NCBI GenBank assembly: GCA_947453885.1
Contig: CANGIF010000006.1
Location: forward strand, 1 to 64,000
Direction of reading: 5' to 3'
DNA length: 64,000 nt
Origin: Flavobacteriaceae bacterium
GTDB taxonomy: Bacteria; Bacteroidota; Bacteroidia; Flavobacteriales; Flavobacteriaceae
The notes under the pieces were generated by a model. The model made no database searches. It worked only from the letters and a program-made list of their open reading frames with translations, and was not told the DNA's origin. The translations under genes and the position numbers were made by a program. Of this stretch, positions 19,797 to 30,704 are shown piece after piece. Within the stretch, counting starts at the first letter, position 1. Every line of letters begins with the position of its first letter.

Positions 19797-21185
19797 TTAT
19801 TGTTTTTTAGCAATTTGCGCCATTAATTCTGCCTCAGCTACTAATTTACCGTTAGCATAAGCTTTTGCTTGCATGTGACATATTCCTCTTCTAATTGGTG
19901 TAATTAAATCACATTTAAAAATTAGTGTATCACCGGGAAGTACTTTCTGTTTAAATTTAACATTGTCTATTTTCATGAAAAATGTTAAATAGTTTTCAGG
20001 ATCTGGAACTGTACTTAATACCAAAATACCTCCTGTTTGTGCCATTGCTTCAACAATAATAACACCTGGCATAACAGGAGCTTCAGGAAAATGTCCAACA
20101 AAAAAACTTTCGTTCATTGTTACATTTTTCATTCCAACTACATGTATGTCAGACATTTCTATTATTCTATCAATAAACAAAAACGGTGGTCGATGTGGCA
20201 AAATACTCATAATTTTATGAATATCCATTAACGGTTCTAAATTTAAATCGTAGGTTGGAACATGATTTCGTTGTTCAATTTTGATAATTTTTGATAATTT
20301 TTTTGCAAATTGAGTATTGACAAAATGACCCGGTTTATTAGCAATTACCTTACCTTTAATTCTTACACCAACAAGCGCTAAATCACCAATTACATCAAGT
20401 AATTTATGACGTGCTGCTTCGTTTGGATAATGCAAAGTTAAATTATCTAAAATACCATTTTGCTTTACTGAAATTTCATCTTTCCCAAAGGCTTTTTTTA
20501 AATTATCCATTGTTTTATCTGATATTTCTTTATCAACATAAACAATTGCATTGTTCAAATCACCACCTTTTATTAATCCCTCGTCTAATAAATGTTCCAA
20601 TTCATGAAGAAAACTAAATGTTCTTGAATTAGCAATTTCTGTTTTAAAATCTGAAATATTTTTTAAAGTAGCATTTTGAGTTCCTAAAACTTTTGTTCCA
20701 AAATCTACCATTGCAGTAACTTGATAGTCGTCAGCTGGCATAACAAGAATTTCACTTCCAGTAGTTTCGTCTGTGAATGAAATAACTTCTTTAACTACAT
20801 AATAATTTCTTGGTGCTTCTTGGTCTTCAATACCTACTTTTTCAATAGCTTCAACAAAATATTTTGAAGAACCATCCATAATTGGTGGTTCAGATGCGTC
20901 TAATTCAATTATAGCATTATCAACATCACAGCCAATAAATGCTGCTAAAACATGTTCAGAGGTTTGGATTTTTACTCCTAATTTCTCTAAGTTTGTACCT
21001 CTTTGCGTATTTACCACATAGTTGGCATCAGCCTCAATAATAGGGCTGCCTTCTAAATCCACTCTAATAAATGTAAATCCATTGTTAATTGGAGCGGGTT
21101 TAAAAGTCATTTTCACTTCTTTACCTGTATGTAGTCCAACCCCTGTTAATGAAATTTCACTTTTAATGGTTTTCTGTTTAACCAT
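19797..21185 (-). CDS. lpxC/fabZ: Bifunctional LpxC deacetylase / FabZ 3-hydroxyacyl-ACP dehydratase
   Basis: N-term IKSEISLTGVGLHTGKEVKMTFKPA (LpxC); C-term IMSILPHRPPFLFIDRIIEM...GHFPEAPVMPGVIIVEAMAQTGG (FabZ). Confidence 0.96.
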   Translation of the reverse strand: MVKQKTIKSEISLTGVGLHTGKEVKMTFKPAPINNGFTFIRVDLEGSPIIEADANYVVNTQRGTNLEKLGVKIQTSEHVLAAFIGCDVDNAIIELDASEPPIMDGSSKYFVEAIEKVGIEDQEAPRNYYVVKEVISFTDETTGSEILVMPADDYQVTAMVDFGTKVLGTQNATLKNISDFKTEIANSRTFSFLHELEHLLDEGLIKGGDLNNAIVYVDKEISDKTMDNLKKAFGKDEISVKQNGILDNLTLHYPNEAARHKLLDVIGDLALVGVRIKGKVIANKPGHFVNTQFAKKLSKIIKIEQRNHVPTYDLNLEPLMDIHKIMSILPHRPPFLFIDRIIEMSDIHVVGMKNVTMNESFFVGHFPEAPVMPGVIIVEAMAQTGGILVLSTVPDPENYLTFFMKIDNVKFKQKVLPGDTLIFKCDLITPIRRGICHMQAKAYANGKLVAEAELMAQIAKKQ

Positions 21186-21188
21186 GAT

Positions 21189-22220
21189 TTATACCTTTTT
21201 ATTAATAGTTTTTTTTAATTTTTCAAATTCCGATACAATTTTAGGTAAGTTTTTAAAATGAACATACGATTTACTGTAATCTGAATACCCAAAAGAGGGG
21301 CTGCCTTGTAAAACTTCACCATCTTTTATGTTTTTACCTACTCCTGATTGTGCTTGAATTCTTATATTATTACCAATGACTAAATGTCCTGCAATTCCTA
21401 CTTGCCCACCAATCATACAATTTTTTCCAATTTTTGTAGAGCCAGCAACACCTGTTTGAGCTGCAATTACTGTATTTTCACCGATTTCTACATTATGCGC
21501 AATTTGAATTTGATTGTCTAATTTAACGCCGCTTCTTATAATTGTTGATCCCATTGTAGCTCTATCTATAGTAGTGCATGATCCAATTTCCACATTATCT
21601 TCAATTATTACATTTCCAATTTGTGGAATTTTAGTATAGGTACCATCCGCATTTGGTGCAAAACCAAATCCATCTGATCCAATTATTGATCCCGAATGAA
21701 TAACACAATTGTTTCCAATAATTGTTTCAGAATATATTTTAGTTCCAGCAAAAAGTGTAACATTGTTGCCAATAATTGTATTGTCGCCAATATAGCTATT
21801 GGGATAAATTTTTACATTTGTTCCGATAGAAACATTTGTTCCAACATAGCAAAAACTCCCCAAGTACAAATTTTCACCGTAAATAACATTTTCAGAAATA
21901 AAACATGGCTGTTCAATACCTGATTTATTTCGTTTCACTTCATCGTAAAAATTCAATACTTTAGTAAACGCTCCGTATGCATCTTCAACTTTAATTAACG
22001 TTGTTTTTATAGCATCTTCTGCTTCAAAAGTATCGTTTACAATTGTTATTGAAGCTTCAGTTGAATAAATAAAATTTTGGTATTTTGGATTTGACAAAAA
22101 AGTTAATGAACCTTTTGTGCCTTCTTCAATTTTTGATAATTTATAAACTTCGGTATTCGGGTCTCCAATTACTTCTCCATCTAAAATTTCCGCGATTTGT
22201 TTTGCTGTAAATTTCATCAT
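21189..22220 (-). CDS. lpxD: UDP-3-O-(3-hydroxymyristoyl)glucosamine N-acyltransferase
   Basis: [67 protein letters not shown]. Confidence 0.96.
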   Translation of the reverse strand: MMKFTAKQIAEILDGEVIGDPNTEVYKLSKIEEGTKGSLTFLSNPKYQNFIYSTEASITIVNDTFEAEDAIKTTLIKVEDAYGAFTKVLNFYDEVKRNKSGIEQPCFISENVIYGENLYLGSFCYVGTNVSIGTNVKIYPNSYIGDNTIIGNNVTLFAGTKIYSETIIGNNCVIHSGSIIGSDGFGFAPNADGTYTKIPQIGNVIIEDNVEIGSCTTIDRATMGSTIIRSGVKLDNQIQIAHNVEIGENTVIAAQTGVAGSTKIGKNCMIGGQVGIAGHLVIGNNIRIQAQSGVGKNIKDGEVLQGSPSFGYSDYSKSYVHFKNLPKIVSEFEKLKKTINKKV

Positions 22221-22321
22221 AATTTATTACTTCTCCCCTTTTCCTAAAATTGAATATCCTATTTGAAAATTAATGATTTCATTTAGAAAGCTACAAAAAT
22301 ATAAAAATTTGATTTTACTTG

Positions 22322-23557
22322 TTAATTAATTGTTACTTGTTTCGGAAAACAAATGTAAAATTTTGTAACTGCTTTAGAAAAAGCTTCCGAACTGAGTTGA
22401 TCTGAAACATGATTAACTGGCACTACACTTTTACTTTTAGTTAATATCAAAATAGGATCTAAAGTAGAATTATATGCTTGATTTACAATTGAACCATTAA
22501 AAACAAAATAGTTAGCTTCTTCTAAACTACAGTTATTTTCAATTGAAAAGGCTTTTAATTTGGAATTAATTTCATCGCTATTTGGCGTTTCATTCATCAA
22601 TTTAATTTTTAATAAATCTCTATTTATAATCATCTTACTAAGTGAACTTAATATGAAATCATCATGATGTTGCCATAGTTTTAAACAACTAATAATATCA
22701 AAATCGTCTAATTGAGCAAATAAATCAAGTACTTTAGGTGTAAATAAATTCAAATCAACTTTATTTTCCATAAAAAATTGCAAGGAAACACTACATGACA
22801 ATTTAGTTCCATTTTGAGTTAGTTCTTTAGCTCTTTTTAGAATTTTTGTTAAAATTAATTCTGCAACTAAACTTGTTTTGTGTAAATAGGCTTGCCAATA
22901 CATTAATCTTCTTGCCATTAAAAATTTTTCGACAGAATAAATTCCTTTTTCTTCCATAACCAACACCTCATCAACTACATGAAGCATTTGAATTAAACGG
23001 TCTGAATTTATATTTCCTTCTGCCACACCCGAATAAAAACTATCTCTTTTTAGATAATCCATTCTATCCATGTCTAATTGACTTGAAATTAGTTGTAACA
23101 TAAATTTTCTTGGATATTCTCCTTTAAAAATTTGAATGGCTAAAGTGAGTTTTCCGTCAAATTCATAATTTAATTGATGCATAAACAATAGCGAAATAGA
23201 CTCATGACTCACTTTTTCGACAATACTATGTTCCATTGCATGCGAAAAAGGACCATGACCCATGTCATGAAGTAGTATAGCTATTAGTAACGCATTTTCT
23301 TCGTCTGCTGAAATTTGAACCTCTTTGAATCGTAAAATCGCAATAGCTTTCTGCATAATGTGCATGGCACCAATAGCGTGATGAAATCTAGTATGATGGG
23401 CTCCTGGATAAACCAAATAGGACAAACCCATTTGAGAAATTCTTCGCAATCGCTGAAAATAAGGATGTTGAATTAAATCGTAAATAAATGGATTTGGGAT
23501 TGTTATGAATCCGTAAATTGGATCGTTTAGTATTTTCAATTTATTGAATGCGCTCAC
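22322..23557 (-). CDS. HD domain-containing phosphohydrolase
   Basis: HHTRFHHAIGAMHIM...LLHDMGHGPFSHAMEH...SQLDMDRMDYLKRD. Confidence 0.92.
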   Translation of the reverse strand: MSAFNKLKILNDPIYGFITIPNPFIYDLIQHPYFQRLRRISQMGLSYLVYPGAHHTRFHHAIGAMHIMQKAIAILRFKEVQISADEENALLIAILLHDMGHGPFSHAMEHSIVEKVSHESISLLFMHQLNYEFDGKLTLAIQIFKGEYPRKFMLQLISSQLDMDRMDYLKRDSFYSGVAEGNINSDRLIQMLHVVDEVLVMEEKGIYSVEKFLMARRLMYWQAYLHKTSLVAELILTKILKRAKELTQNGTKLSCSVSLQFFMENKVDLNLFTPKVLDLFAQLDDFDIISCLKLWQHHDDFILSSLSKMIINRDLLKIKLMNETPNSDEINSKLKAFSIENNCSLEEANYFVFNGSIVNQAYNSTLDPILILTKSKSVVPVNHVSDQLSSEAFSKAVTKFYICFPKQVTIN

Positions 23558-23673
23558 CTGAAATGAATTGATTTTTAGCTAACAAATATAGTAATTAAAC
23601 TAGTATTGATTATAGTTTTCCTTTAAAGTTAACACTTTCAATTTAATAGATTTTATTTATCAGAACAAAATAG

Positions 23674-24126
23674 CTATTCCATTAATTTTTCTCTTTTTAG
23701 TTTTTTCAACAAATAGCTAACAAACCTTTTAGCTTCATACTTGTGATCTAAAGGGATTTGAATTTCTAAACGAAATGGAGCTGCTTTTAATGTAAAACAT
23801 ACCTTATAAAATATTTTTTTTATAGAATAGCTAAATACAAAAAATGTAAATGATATTAAAAAAGCTATATTTTCAAATACATCATCTACATTAAAGTAAA
23901 TGGTTGTAATTAAAATTACAAAAGCCATAATAAAAAAAATATAATTCAGTATGAAGTGTCTGGATTTAATTAATTGTACTTTACTAATCTGATTAATGTT
24001 AATTTTATTCAACATTTTTTTTTCAATTAAAACTATTTCTTCATTTTTTAAATGTACAAAAGAATTCGAATACTCACTTTCAGTGTTGCAGGTGTTTCCT
24101 AAAAAAGAAAAATTAAAAGTTTCCAT
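23674..24126 (-). CDS. Hypothetical membrane protein, 150 aa
   Basis: Two predicted TM segments; possible PH-like C-terminal part. Confidence 0.55.
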   Translation of the reverse strand: METFNFSFLGNTCNTESEYSNSFVHLKNEEIVLIEKKMLNKININQISKVQLIKSRHFILNYIFFIMAFVILITTIYFNVDDVFENIAFLISFTFFVFSYSIKKIFYKVCFTLKAAPFRLEIQIPLDHKYEAKRFVSYLLKKLKREKLME

Positions 24127-24247
24127 ACTGTTAAATTTTAAAATTATTTAATATTTAAATTAATGCAATCTAAAATAGTTACGAAATTGTAAAGTAAACG
24201 GATTAAAAAAATGTTATAAATTAGTTTAGCGAAATTTAAAAGTCAAA

Positions 24248-24529
24248 TTAAATAATTTTATAAATTCTATGGATTGGGATTTCTATACCTTTTTTTAAAA
24301 TAATTGATTTGTCAGTGATGCCCCAAATTGTGGTTTCAACCATTTTTTTGGAAATAGTATCTTCAAAATAAATTTTAATTTTAGAATGTTCTAAATTTCC
24401 TAAAGCAAGAGCTCTTTGAAGGTTATGATTACGATCATTTATTTCATGAATTTCATTCAAAACTTCATTTGAAGGGAATTTAAGCGTACTAATTATTTCT
24501 TTTTCAATATTCTCGAATATATGTTCCAT
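24248..24529 (-). CDS. Hypothetical protein, 93 aa
   Basis: ORF, C-term VETTIWGITDKSIILKKGIEIPIHRIYKI. Confidence 0.6.
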   Translation of the reverse strand: MEHIFENIEKEIISTLKFPSNEVLNEIHEINDRNHNLQRALALGNLEHSKIKIYFEDTISKKMVETTIWGITDKSIILKKGIEIPIHRIYKII

Positions 24530-24723
24530 AATGCTATTAAAATTAAATATTTAACTAAAAAATAAAATTAAAAATGTTTTTATTGATAATTTGGTTAAAT
24601 TTATATATTTAAAACACATAATTACAAATTCTCCCTACTCTCTTAATCAAACATTAAGATTTGAATAATAAACTATTTTTTGAAACTAGATTTTTACAAC
24701 ATTTGACAAAATTGTATGTATAT

Positions 24724-24762
24724 AAAAAAACCTGACAATTTCTATCTTGTCAGGTTTTTTAA
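24724..24762. terminator. Rho-independent terminator of the esterase/M17/ATP-grasp operon
   Basis: aaaaaacctgacaatttctatcttgtcaggtttttt. Confidence 0.88.
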
Positions 24763-24782
24763 ATTTATGATTTTATATACAT

Positions 24783-26000
24783 TTAATGCAACTTATCAAC
24801 CTCTTTTTGAGCAACAACTGTTGCAAAATCAGCTACTAAACGTGTTGCATACGCATCGAGTAATGTGAGAACTCTTTCTGATTTTGTTGCTTTTACAATC
24901 ATTCCTGCATGATAAGCCAATGGCACTCTAAAACATATTTCAGGGTCATTAAAAACACTTAAATCAGGATATTCAAATTTTGACAATGTAAGCACTATTC
25001 CTGCATATCCTTTTTTAACTTTTGGTAATTTATATGCCAACTCTTTTGCCAAAGCATTTTCTATTGCTGCCCATTCTTTCCATAAATTAATAGAACTCGC
25101 AGCGTCAACCATTTCAGCTAAATGTGCTCCTCCTACTCTTGAAGAAGTTTCTAAAAAATAAACCTTGCCATCTTCATCACACTTAATGTATTCGGAATGT
25201 GCAGCGCCGTGCTTTAATCCAAATCCTTTAATTACTTCCTCGTTAATAGCTTTAATGGCTTTGTCGTCTTCTGAATCATAAGAAATGTTAGCACTTCTAA
25301 AAATACCTCCTCCTTGGGAGATCTCCATTGGAGTAGCTAAATATTTTGAAGTTATACTGAAAATAATTTTACCATTCAAAATCAAACTATCACAATGGTA
25401 AACTGAGCCTGGTTTAAACTGTTCCACTAAATATTTAAACCGATTGTTCCCCATACTATTTATATGGATCCATAATTCTTCTTTGTTATGAACTTTAATA
25501 ATTCCGCTTGCTGAAGCTTCAGAACGAGGTTTTAAAACCCATGGAGCTGCAACCGTATCAGCAAAAGTATTGATGTCGTGGTCGTTAAATAAGGAACAAA
25601 ATTTTGGATTTGAAATACCGCAACTTTTAGCACGCATTCTCATGGCTAATTTATCTCTAAAATACCTGCCTGTTGTTTGCCCCATTCCTGATATACGAAG
25701 GTTTTCTCTTAAAAAAGTTGCTTTTTCAACATCAAAATCATCTAATGCAACAATAGCATCAATACTATTATTTTTCATTAAATTACCAACCCCCAAAAGC
25801 AAATCTTCTAAATTCCAATCAACGTCTTGACCTGGCATGTAAAAAATTTCATCTATATGATCAAATGGCCAAGGCTTTTCTTTTAATTTTTCAGATGTGA
25901 TTAAAAAAACGGTGTTTCCTAATTCTTTTAAATGAATTAAAAAATCTGCACCCTTAAAATAATTTGAAATGCATACGAATGTTTTGTTCGTTTTGTTCAT
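24783..26000 (-). CDS. ATP-grasp domain-containing ligase
   Basis: DKLAMRMRAKSCGISNPKFCSL; APWVLKPRSEASASGIIKV; HSEYIKCDEDGKVYFLETSSRVGG. Confidence 0.9.
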   Translation of the reverse strand: MNKTNKTFVCISNYFKGADFLIHLKELGNTVFLITSEKLKEKPWPFDHIDEIFYMPGQDVDWNLEDLLLGVGNLMKNNSIDAIVALDDFDVEKATFLRENLRISGMGQTTGRYFRDKLAMRMRAKSCGISNPKFCSLFNDHDINTFADTVAAPWVLKPRSEASASGIIKVHNKEELWIHINSMGNNRFKYLVEQFKPGSVYHCDSLILNGKIIFSITSKYLATPMEISQGGGIFRSANISYDSEDDKAIKAINEEVIKGFGLKHGAAHSEYIKCDEDGKVYFLETSSRVGGAHLAEMVDAASSINLWKEWAAIENALAKELAYKLPKVKKGYAGIVLTLSKFEYPDLSVFNDPEICFRVPLAYHAGMIVKATKSERVLTLLDAYATRLVADFATVVAQKEVDKLH

Positions 26001-26007
26001 AATGCTG

Positions 26008-27438
26008 CTAATTTAAGTTTTCAATTAATTTTGTAAGTAAGTAAACACCAAAACCTGTGGCGTGTTTTGTTTTTGCAAATTCATCATCTCCAAAAGCAAC
26101 TCCAGCAATATCTAAATGTGCCCAAGCTGGATGTTTTTCGGTAAAATGTTCTAAAAATTTTGCTGCTGATATTGCTCCGGCCACTGGTTTTCCGCTGTAA
26201 TTTTTAACATCTGCAATTTCACTTTCAATATCAGAATGGTAACTGTCCCAAAGTGGCAAAGGCCAAGAACGTTCTCCAATTTCATCGCCTACTTTTTGGA
26301 TTAAAGCTGTAAGAATTGAATTTTTAGAAAACAATGCCGCACATTCATAACCAAATGTGCCCACACTGCTTCCGGTTAAAGTGGCAATATCAATTACGGT
26401 ATCAGGTTTGTAATTTTTAATTAAATACGATAAACCATCTGCTAAAATCAACCTTCCTTCTGCATCAGTATCAATAATTTCAATAGTTGAACCACTATAA
26501 CTATTAATTACATCGCTTGGTTTGAATGCTTTAGAATCAACAGCGTTTTCACAACAAGGAACAATAGCTGTTACTTTTATATCTACATTTAAAGCTGCTA
26601 TCAATTGCATTGCTCCAAAAACAGCTGCTCCACCTCCCATATCGCATTTCATGTGGACCATTCCTGCTGTTTTGATATTTAATCCACCTGTATCAAAAGT
26701 TATTCCTTTTCCAACTAAACCAACATGTTTTGTTGTAGCATTCATTTTTTTTGGGCTATATTCCATAATTACAAATTGTGGCTCCTCGATACTTCCCTGA
26801 CCCACTGCTAAAAAAGCAGCCAATCCTTTTGATTTACATGCTTGTAGATTTAAAACTGTGGTTGTAAATCCATTTGCTTCTCCCGACTCTATAGCCCAAT
26901 TTGCTAAATAAGTAGGGGTAACTTTATTTGGAGGTAAATCAACTAACTTGAATGTTTCCAACTGTGCACTAGCAATTTTTACAGCCCGATCAACTACTGC
27001 ATCGTACGCTTTATTTGTCAGTAAATGCAATTCAAAATTAGTGTCTAAAAAAGGATGTTTGTCTTGCTTTTTGTAATGTCCAAGTTCATACGTTCCTAAA
27101 TTTAAACCTACAATAATGGCTTCAACTTGTTCGTTAGTAAATGATTCTAAAACATGAAATGCTAATTTTGAAGTAAAAAGTGCCTTGTTTTTGGAGGCAA
27201 TTCTTCTAAAATTGTTTTGTAACTCTTTGTAGGATGGTGCTTTCCCAATTCCTATAAAAAGGTACGTTTTGTCGTTTTCGTATACACAGTAATGAGTATC
27301 TTTTTTGCCATAAAACACTTTTGATGCAATTGAAATGTCTTGAAAACTAATTCCTACTATACTTTTAGCGTCAGTTTCAAAACATGGGATTAAAAATACA
27401 GTTGCATCACTTCTATTTTGACTATTCTTTATTTTCAT
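26008..27438 (-). CDS. M17 leucyl aminopeptidase family protein
   Basis: VGLVGKGITFDTGGLNIKTAGMVHMKCDMGGGAAVFGAMQ; IDTDAEGRLILADGLSY. Confidence 0.95.
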   Translation of the reverse strand: MKIKNSQNRSDATVFLIPCFETDAKSIVGISFQDISIASKVFYGKKDTHYCVYENDKTYLFIGIGKAPSYKELQNNFRRIASKNKALFTSKLAFHVLESFTNEQVEAIIVGLNLGTYELGHYKKQDKHPFLDTNFELHLLTNKAYDAVVDRAVKIASAQLETFKLVDLPPNKVTPTYLANWAIESGEANGFTTTVLNLQACKSKGLAAFLAVGQGSIEEPQFVIMEYSPKKMNATTKHVGLVGKGITFDTGGLNIKTAGMVHMKCDMGGGAAVFGAMQLIAALNVDIKVTAIVPCCENAVDSKAFKPSDVINSYSGSTIEIIDTDAEGRLILADGLSYLIKNYKPDTVIDIATLTGSSVGTFGYECAALFSKNSILTALIQKVGDEIGERSWPLPLWDSYHSDIESEIADVKNYSGKPVAGAISAAKFLEHFTEKHPAWAHLDIAGVAFGDDEFAKTKHATGFGVYLLTKLIENLN

Positions 27439-27446
27439 TTTACCTA

Positions 27447-28580
27447 TTATTTAGAATTAAAAAACAACCATTCAATTGCTTTTGGAAACTCATCACTCCA
27501 ATAAGTTTCGTTGTGCTTTCCTTGCATATTGATACTGAGATTTATTTTCATTTTATCTGTTACAAATTCATTTTTAATCATTCGCTTTTTAAAATTCTTA
27601 ACATGCTGAATCATGGTTTCACTTTCATCACCACCTGCATACAGATATATTTTAGTATCACCTGGCTCTGAAAAATCAATTGTAGAAAAATCCATTTTAG
27701 GAATTACCCACAAAGAAGGGGAAAAAATCATGAGTTTTCCATACACTTCGGGATACATCAAACCACTAAAAATACTTACTAATCCACCCATTGAACTGCC
27801 TCCAATTCCCGTAAACTCTCGTTCAGGTTGCGTCCTAAATTCTTTATCTACAAATGGTTTTAATGTATCAGTTATAAATCGGATGTATTTTTTTCCTTGC
27901 CCAACTCCTAAAATTGTATTACCAACGTTATACTCTTTTATTCGATCTTGTTCGGCATGTTCAACCGCTATTATGATAATTTTTCCAATTTTGTACTCTG
28001 ACATTACCGCCAGTTTTTTGTCAATTTCCCAATTGCCGTATTGTGCTTTTTCGTTGAATAAATTTTGGGCATCATGCAAATACATTACAGGATAACGCTC
28101 TTCAGAAGTTTCATAATCATGTGGCAATAATGCCCAAACTCTTCGGGTTTTGTTTAATTGAGGTATTTCAAATTCTTCAGAAATTAAATGCACTTTTGGT
28201 AAAAAATTGGGTTTAAAAGGCAACCAGTTTTTCCGCCACTTGTCAACATGTTCTTTTTTAACTCCTTTTTGTTGAATACATTTTCTATTTTCTGTACGGT
28301 TCCCGTATTTGTCAATTTCAACTTCGCTCCAATCGCCTTTAGTAAATTTATACAACAATTCTTCCGGATAAATAAAATTATGAGGAAATTTAAAATGATA
28401 CAAACCATTTCCAATCTTCTCCATTTCAAAAAGCGAATCTTGCGTTCTCCATTTATTAAAAGTTCCAGAAATATAAACGGGTCGGTTGTCGTCTTCGTCG
28501 GTTGTTAACAAAATATTGAGTTGTGGCTCTTGTAATTCGGCTTCATTGAGTGTTTCAATCGCATGTTTTAAAGTATCCAT
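27447..28580 (-). CDS. Putative esterase (alpha/beta hydrolase) with N-terminal CBM48/isoamylase-N-like domain
   Basis: NRPVYISGTFNKWRTQDSLFEMEKIGNGLYHFKF then FTGIGGSSMGGLVSIFSGLMYPEVYGKLMIFSPSLW. Start trimmed to MDTLKHAIETL at 28580. Confidence 0.88.
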   Translation of the reverse strand: MDTLKHAIETLNEAELQEPQLNILLTTDEDDNRPVYISGTFNKWRTQDSLFEMEKIGNGLYHFKFPHNFIYPEELLYKFTKGDWSEVEIDKYGNRTENRKCIQQKGVKKEHVDKWRKNWLPFKPNFLPKVHLISEEFEIPQLNKTRRVWALLPHDYETSEERYPVMYLHDAQNLFNEKAQYGNWEIDKKLAVMSEYKIGKIIIIAVEHAEQDRIKEYNVGNTILGVGQGKKYIRFITDTLKPFVDKEFRTQPEREFTGIGGSSMGGLVSIFSGLMYPEVYGKLMIFSPSLWVIPKMDFSTIDFSEPGDTKIYLYAGGDESETMIQHVKNFKKRMIKNEFVTDKMKINLSINMQGKHNETYWSDEFPKAIEWLFFNSK

Positions 28581-28831
28581 AGTTTCAACTTGTAGGCTTG
28601 TGTCAATTTTAATTGGAGTAAAAATAGAAAAATCAAAATAGAAACAAAAGAAAGAGGCCAATTAAAATGCAACAATTATGAAAATAGCAAATTGAACTTC
28701 CGTTTATTAAACAAACAACAGTACAAAGCATTAAAATAAAGAAACTTCTCCAATATCAAGTTAGACAAAATAATTAAGCGACTTTTTTAATAACAACAGT
28801 TTGTTGTATGTAATTTTATGATTAATTAAAA

Positions 28832-28876
28832 TAAAAAAGCTCAAATTAGTATTCACCAATTCAAGCTTTTTTTGTA
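28832..28876. terminator. Terminator-like hairpin downstream of pckA
   Basis: aaaaaagctcaaattagtattcaccaattcaagcttttttt. Confidence 0.6.
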
Positions 28877-28892
28877 ATTACTTTTTTTATTT

Positions 28893-30500
28893 TTAACCTA
28901 ATTGTGGTCCTGCAGCAACCAATCTTTTGCCTTCTTCTGTTGAAGTATATTGTTCAAAATATTTAATGTATCTGGATGCTAAATCTTTTGCTTTCATTTC
29001 CCAATCTTCAGTATTTTTATATGATTTTCTTGGGTCTAGAATTTCTTCTCCAACATTTTCTAATGAAATTGGGATTGTTAAATTTAAAAATGGAATGGTT
29101 TGTGTTGCCACTTGATCAATTTCGCTATTCAAAATTGCATCAATGATTGCTCTAGTATTTTTTAAAGAAATTCTTTTTCCTGTTCCGTTCCAACCTGTGT
29201 TTACCAAGTAAGCTTTGGCATCATTTTCTTTCATTTTTCCAATTAACGTTTTTGAATACATTGTTGGATGTAAAGTTAAAAAAGCTTCTCCAAATGCAGG
29301 TGAAAAAGAAGGCTGTGGTTCTGTAATTCCTCTTTCTGTTCCGGCTAGTTTTGAAGTATAGCCACATAAAAAGTGGTATTGAGCTTGTTCATCATTTAAA
29401 ATTGAAACGGGAGGCAAAACACCAAAAGCATCAGCAGAAAGGTAAATTACTTTTTTTGCATGACCGGCTTTTGACGGTAAAACAATTTTATTTATATGGT
29501 AAATTGGATAAGAAACTCTGGAGTTTTCTGTAATTGAGTGATCGTAATAATCAATTTCTCCGTATTCATTTACAATTACATTCTCTAATAACGCATCCCT
29601 TTTTATTGCATTCCAGATGTCAGGTTCATTTTCCTGACTTAAATCAATCACTTTAGCATAGCAGCCACCTTCGTAATTAAATACACCATTTGAATCCCAA
29701 CCGTGTTCATCATCCCCTATCAAATATCGTTTTGGATCGGCAGATAAAGTTGTTTTTCCCGTTCCTGAAAGCCCAAAAAATACCGCGACGTCGCCTTTTT
29801 CGCCAACATTTGCAGAACAATGCATTGAAGCCATACCTTTTAATGGCAAATAATAGTTCATCATGGCAAACATTCCTTTTTTCATTTCGCCTCCGTACCA
29901 TGTTCCTCCAATAATTTGAATTTTCTCAGTTAAATTAAAAACAACAAAATTTTCTGAATTCAAACCTTGTTCTTTCCAATTTGGATTTGTGATTTTTGAA
30001 CCATTCATTACTACAAAATCTGGTTCGCCAAAATTATCCAATTCATACAAGGAAGGTCTTATAAACATATTGGTAACAAAATGAGCTTGCCAAGCCACTT
30101 CCATTACAAAGCGAACTTTTAATCTTGTATCTGGATTTGTACCACAAAATGCATCTACAACGTATAATTTTTTGGAAGTAGAAAGCTGTTTTAAAACCAA
30201 TCCTTTTAAATCTAAATATATTTCATTTGTTGTTGGAAAATTAACTTTTTCATCCCAATAAATAGTATCTTGTGTAATTGTGTCTTTTACAATATATCTG
30301 TCTTTAGGTGAACGACCTGTAAAAATTCCTGTTTTTACCGCAACTGCTCCTGTGTCAGTTAAAGCTCCTTTTTCAAATCCTTTGCGTTGATGTGAAACTT
30401 CAGCTTGGTACAACTCTTCATAAGAGGGATTGTAAGAAACTTCATGGTAACCTGTAATTCCTAATTGATGCAATTCTTGAATAATTTTAATATTTTTCAT
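28893..30500 (-). CDS. pckA: Phosphoenolpyruvate carboxykinase (ATP)
   Basis: [67 protein letters not shown]. Confidence 0.97.
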   Translation of the reverse strand: MKNIKIIQELHQLGITGYHEVSYNPSYEELYQAEVSHQRKGFEKGALTDTGAVAVKTGIFTGRSPKDRYIVKDTITQDTIYWDEKVNFPTTNEIYLDLKGLVLKQLSTSKKLYVVDAFCGTNPDTRLKVRFVMEVAWQAHFVTNMFIRPSLYELDNFGEPDFVVMNGSKITNPNWKEQGLNSENFVVFNLTEKIQIIGGTWYGGEMKKGMFAMMNYYLPLKGMASMHCSANVGEKGDVAVFFGLSGTGKTTLSADPKRYLIGDDEHGWDSNGVFNYEGGCYAKVIDLSQENEPDIWNAIKRDALLENVIVNEYGEIDYYDHSITENSRVSYPIYHINKIVLPSKAGHAKKVIYLSADAFGVLPPVSILNDEQAQYHFLCGYTSKLAGTERGITEPQPSFSPAFGEAFLTLHPTMYSKTLIGKMKENDAKAYLVNTGWNGTGKRISLKNTRAIIDAILNSEIDQVATQTIPFLNLTIPISLENVGEEILDPRKSYKNTEDWEMKAKDLASRYIKYFEQYTSTEEGKRLVAAGPQLG

Positions 30501-30704
30501 GGTATTAAATTTTAAAAATTTGTATTCTTTAACACTTCAAAAGTACACAATCAATCAAACTGAATTTACTGATATTTATCATAAAAAAAATAAATCTACG
30601 AAATCGATTTCTTATTTTACTGGTGTTTTGAAAGGTTACATGATAAAAATCAGTTGTCGGCATATTTTAAAATAGCTACATTTACACAAATAAATTTCAC
30701 TATT

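Noticed and set aside
27613-28508. Plus- and minus-strand ORFs (27613-28095, 28184-28429, 28248-28508)
   Set aside because: Shadow ORFs of the esterase gene with no recognisable domains.
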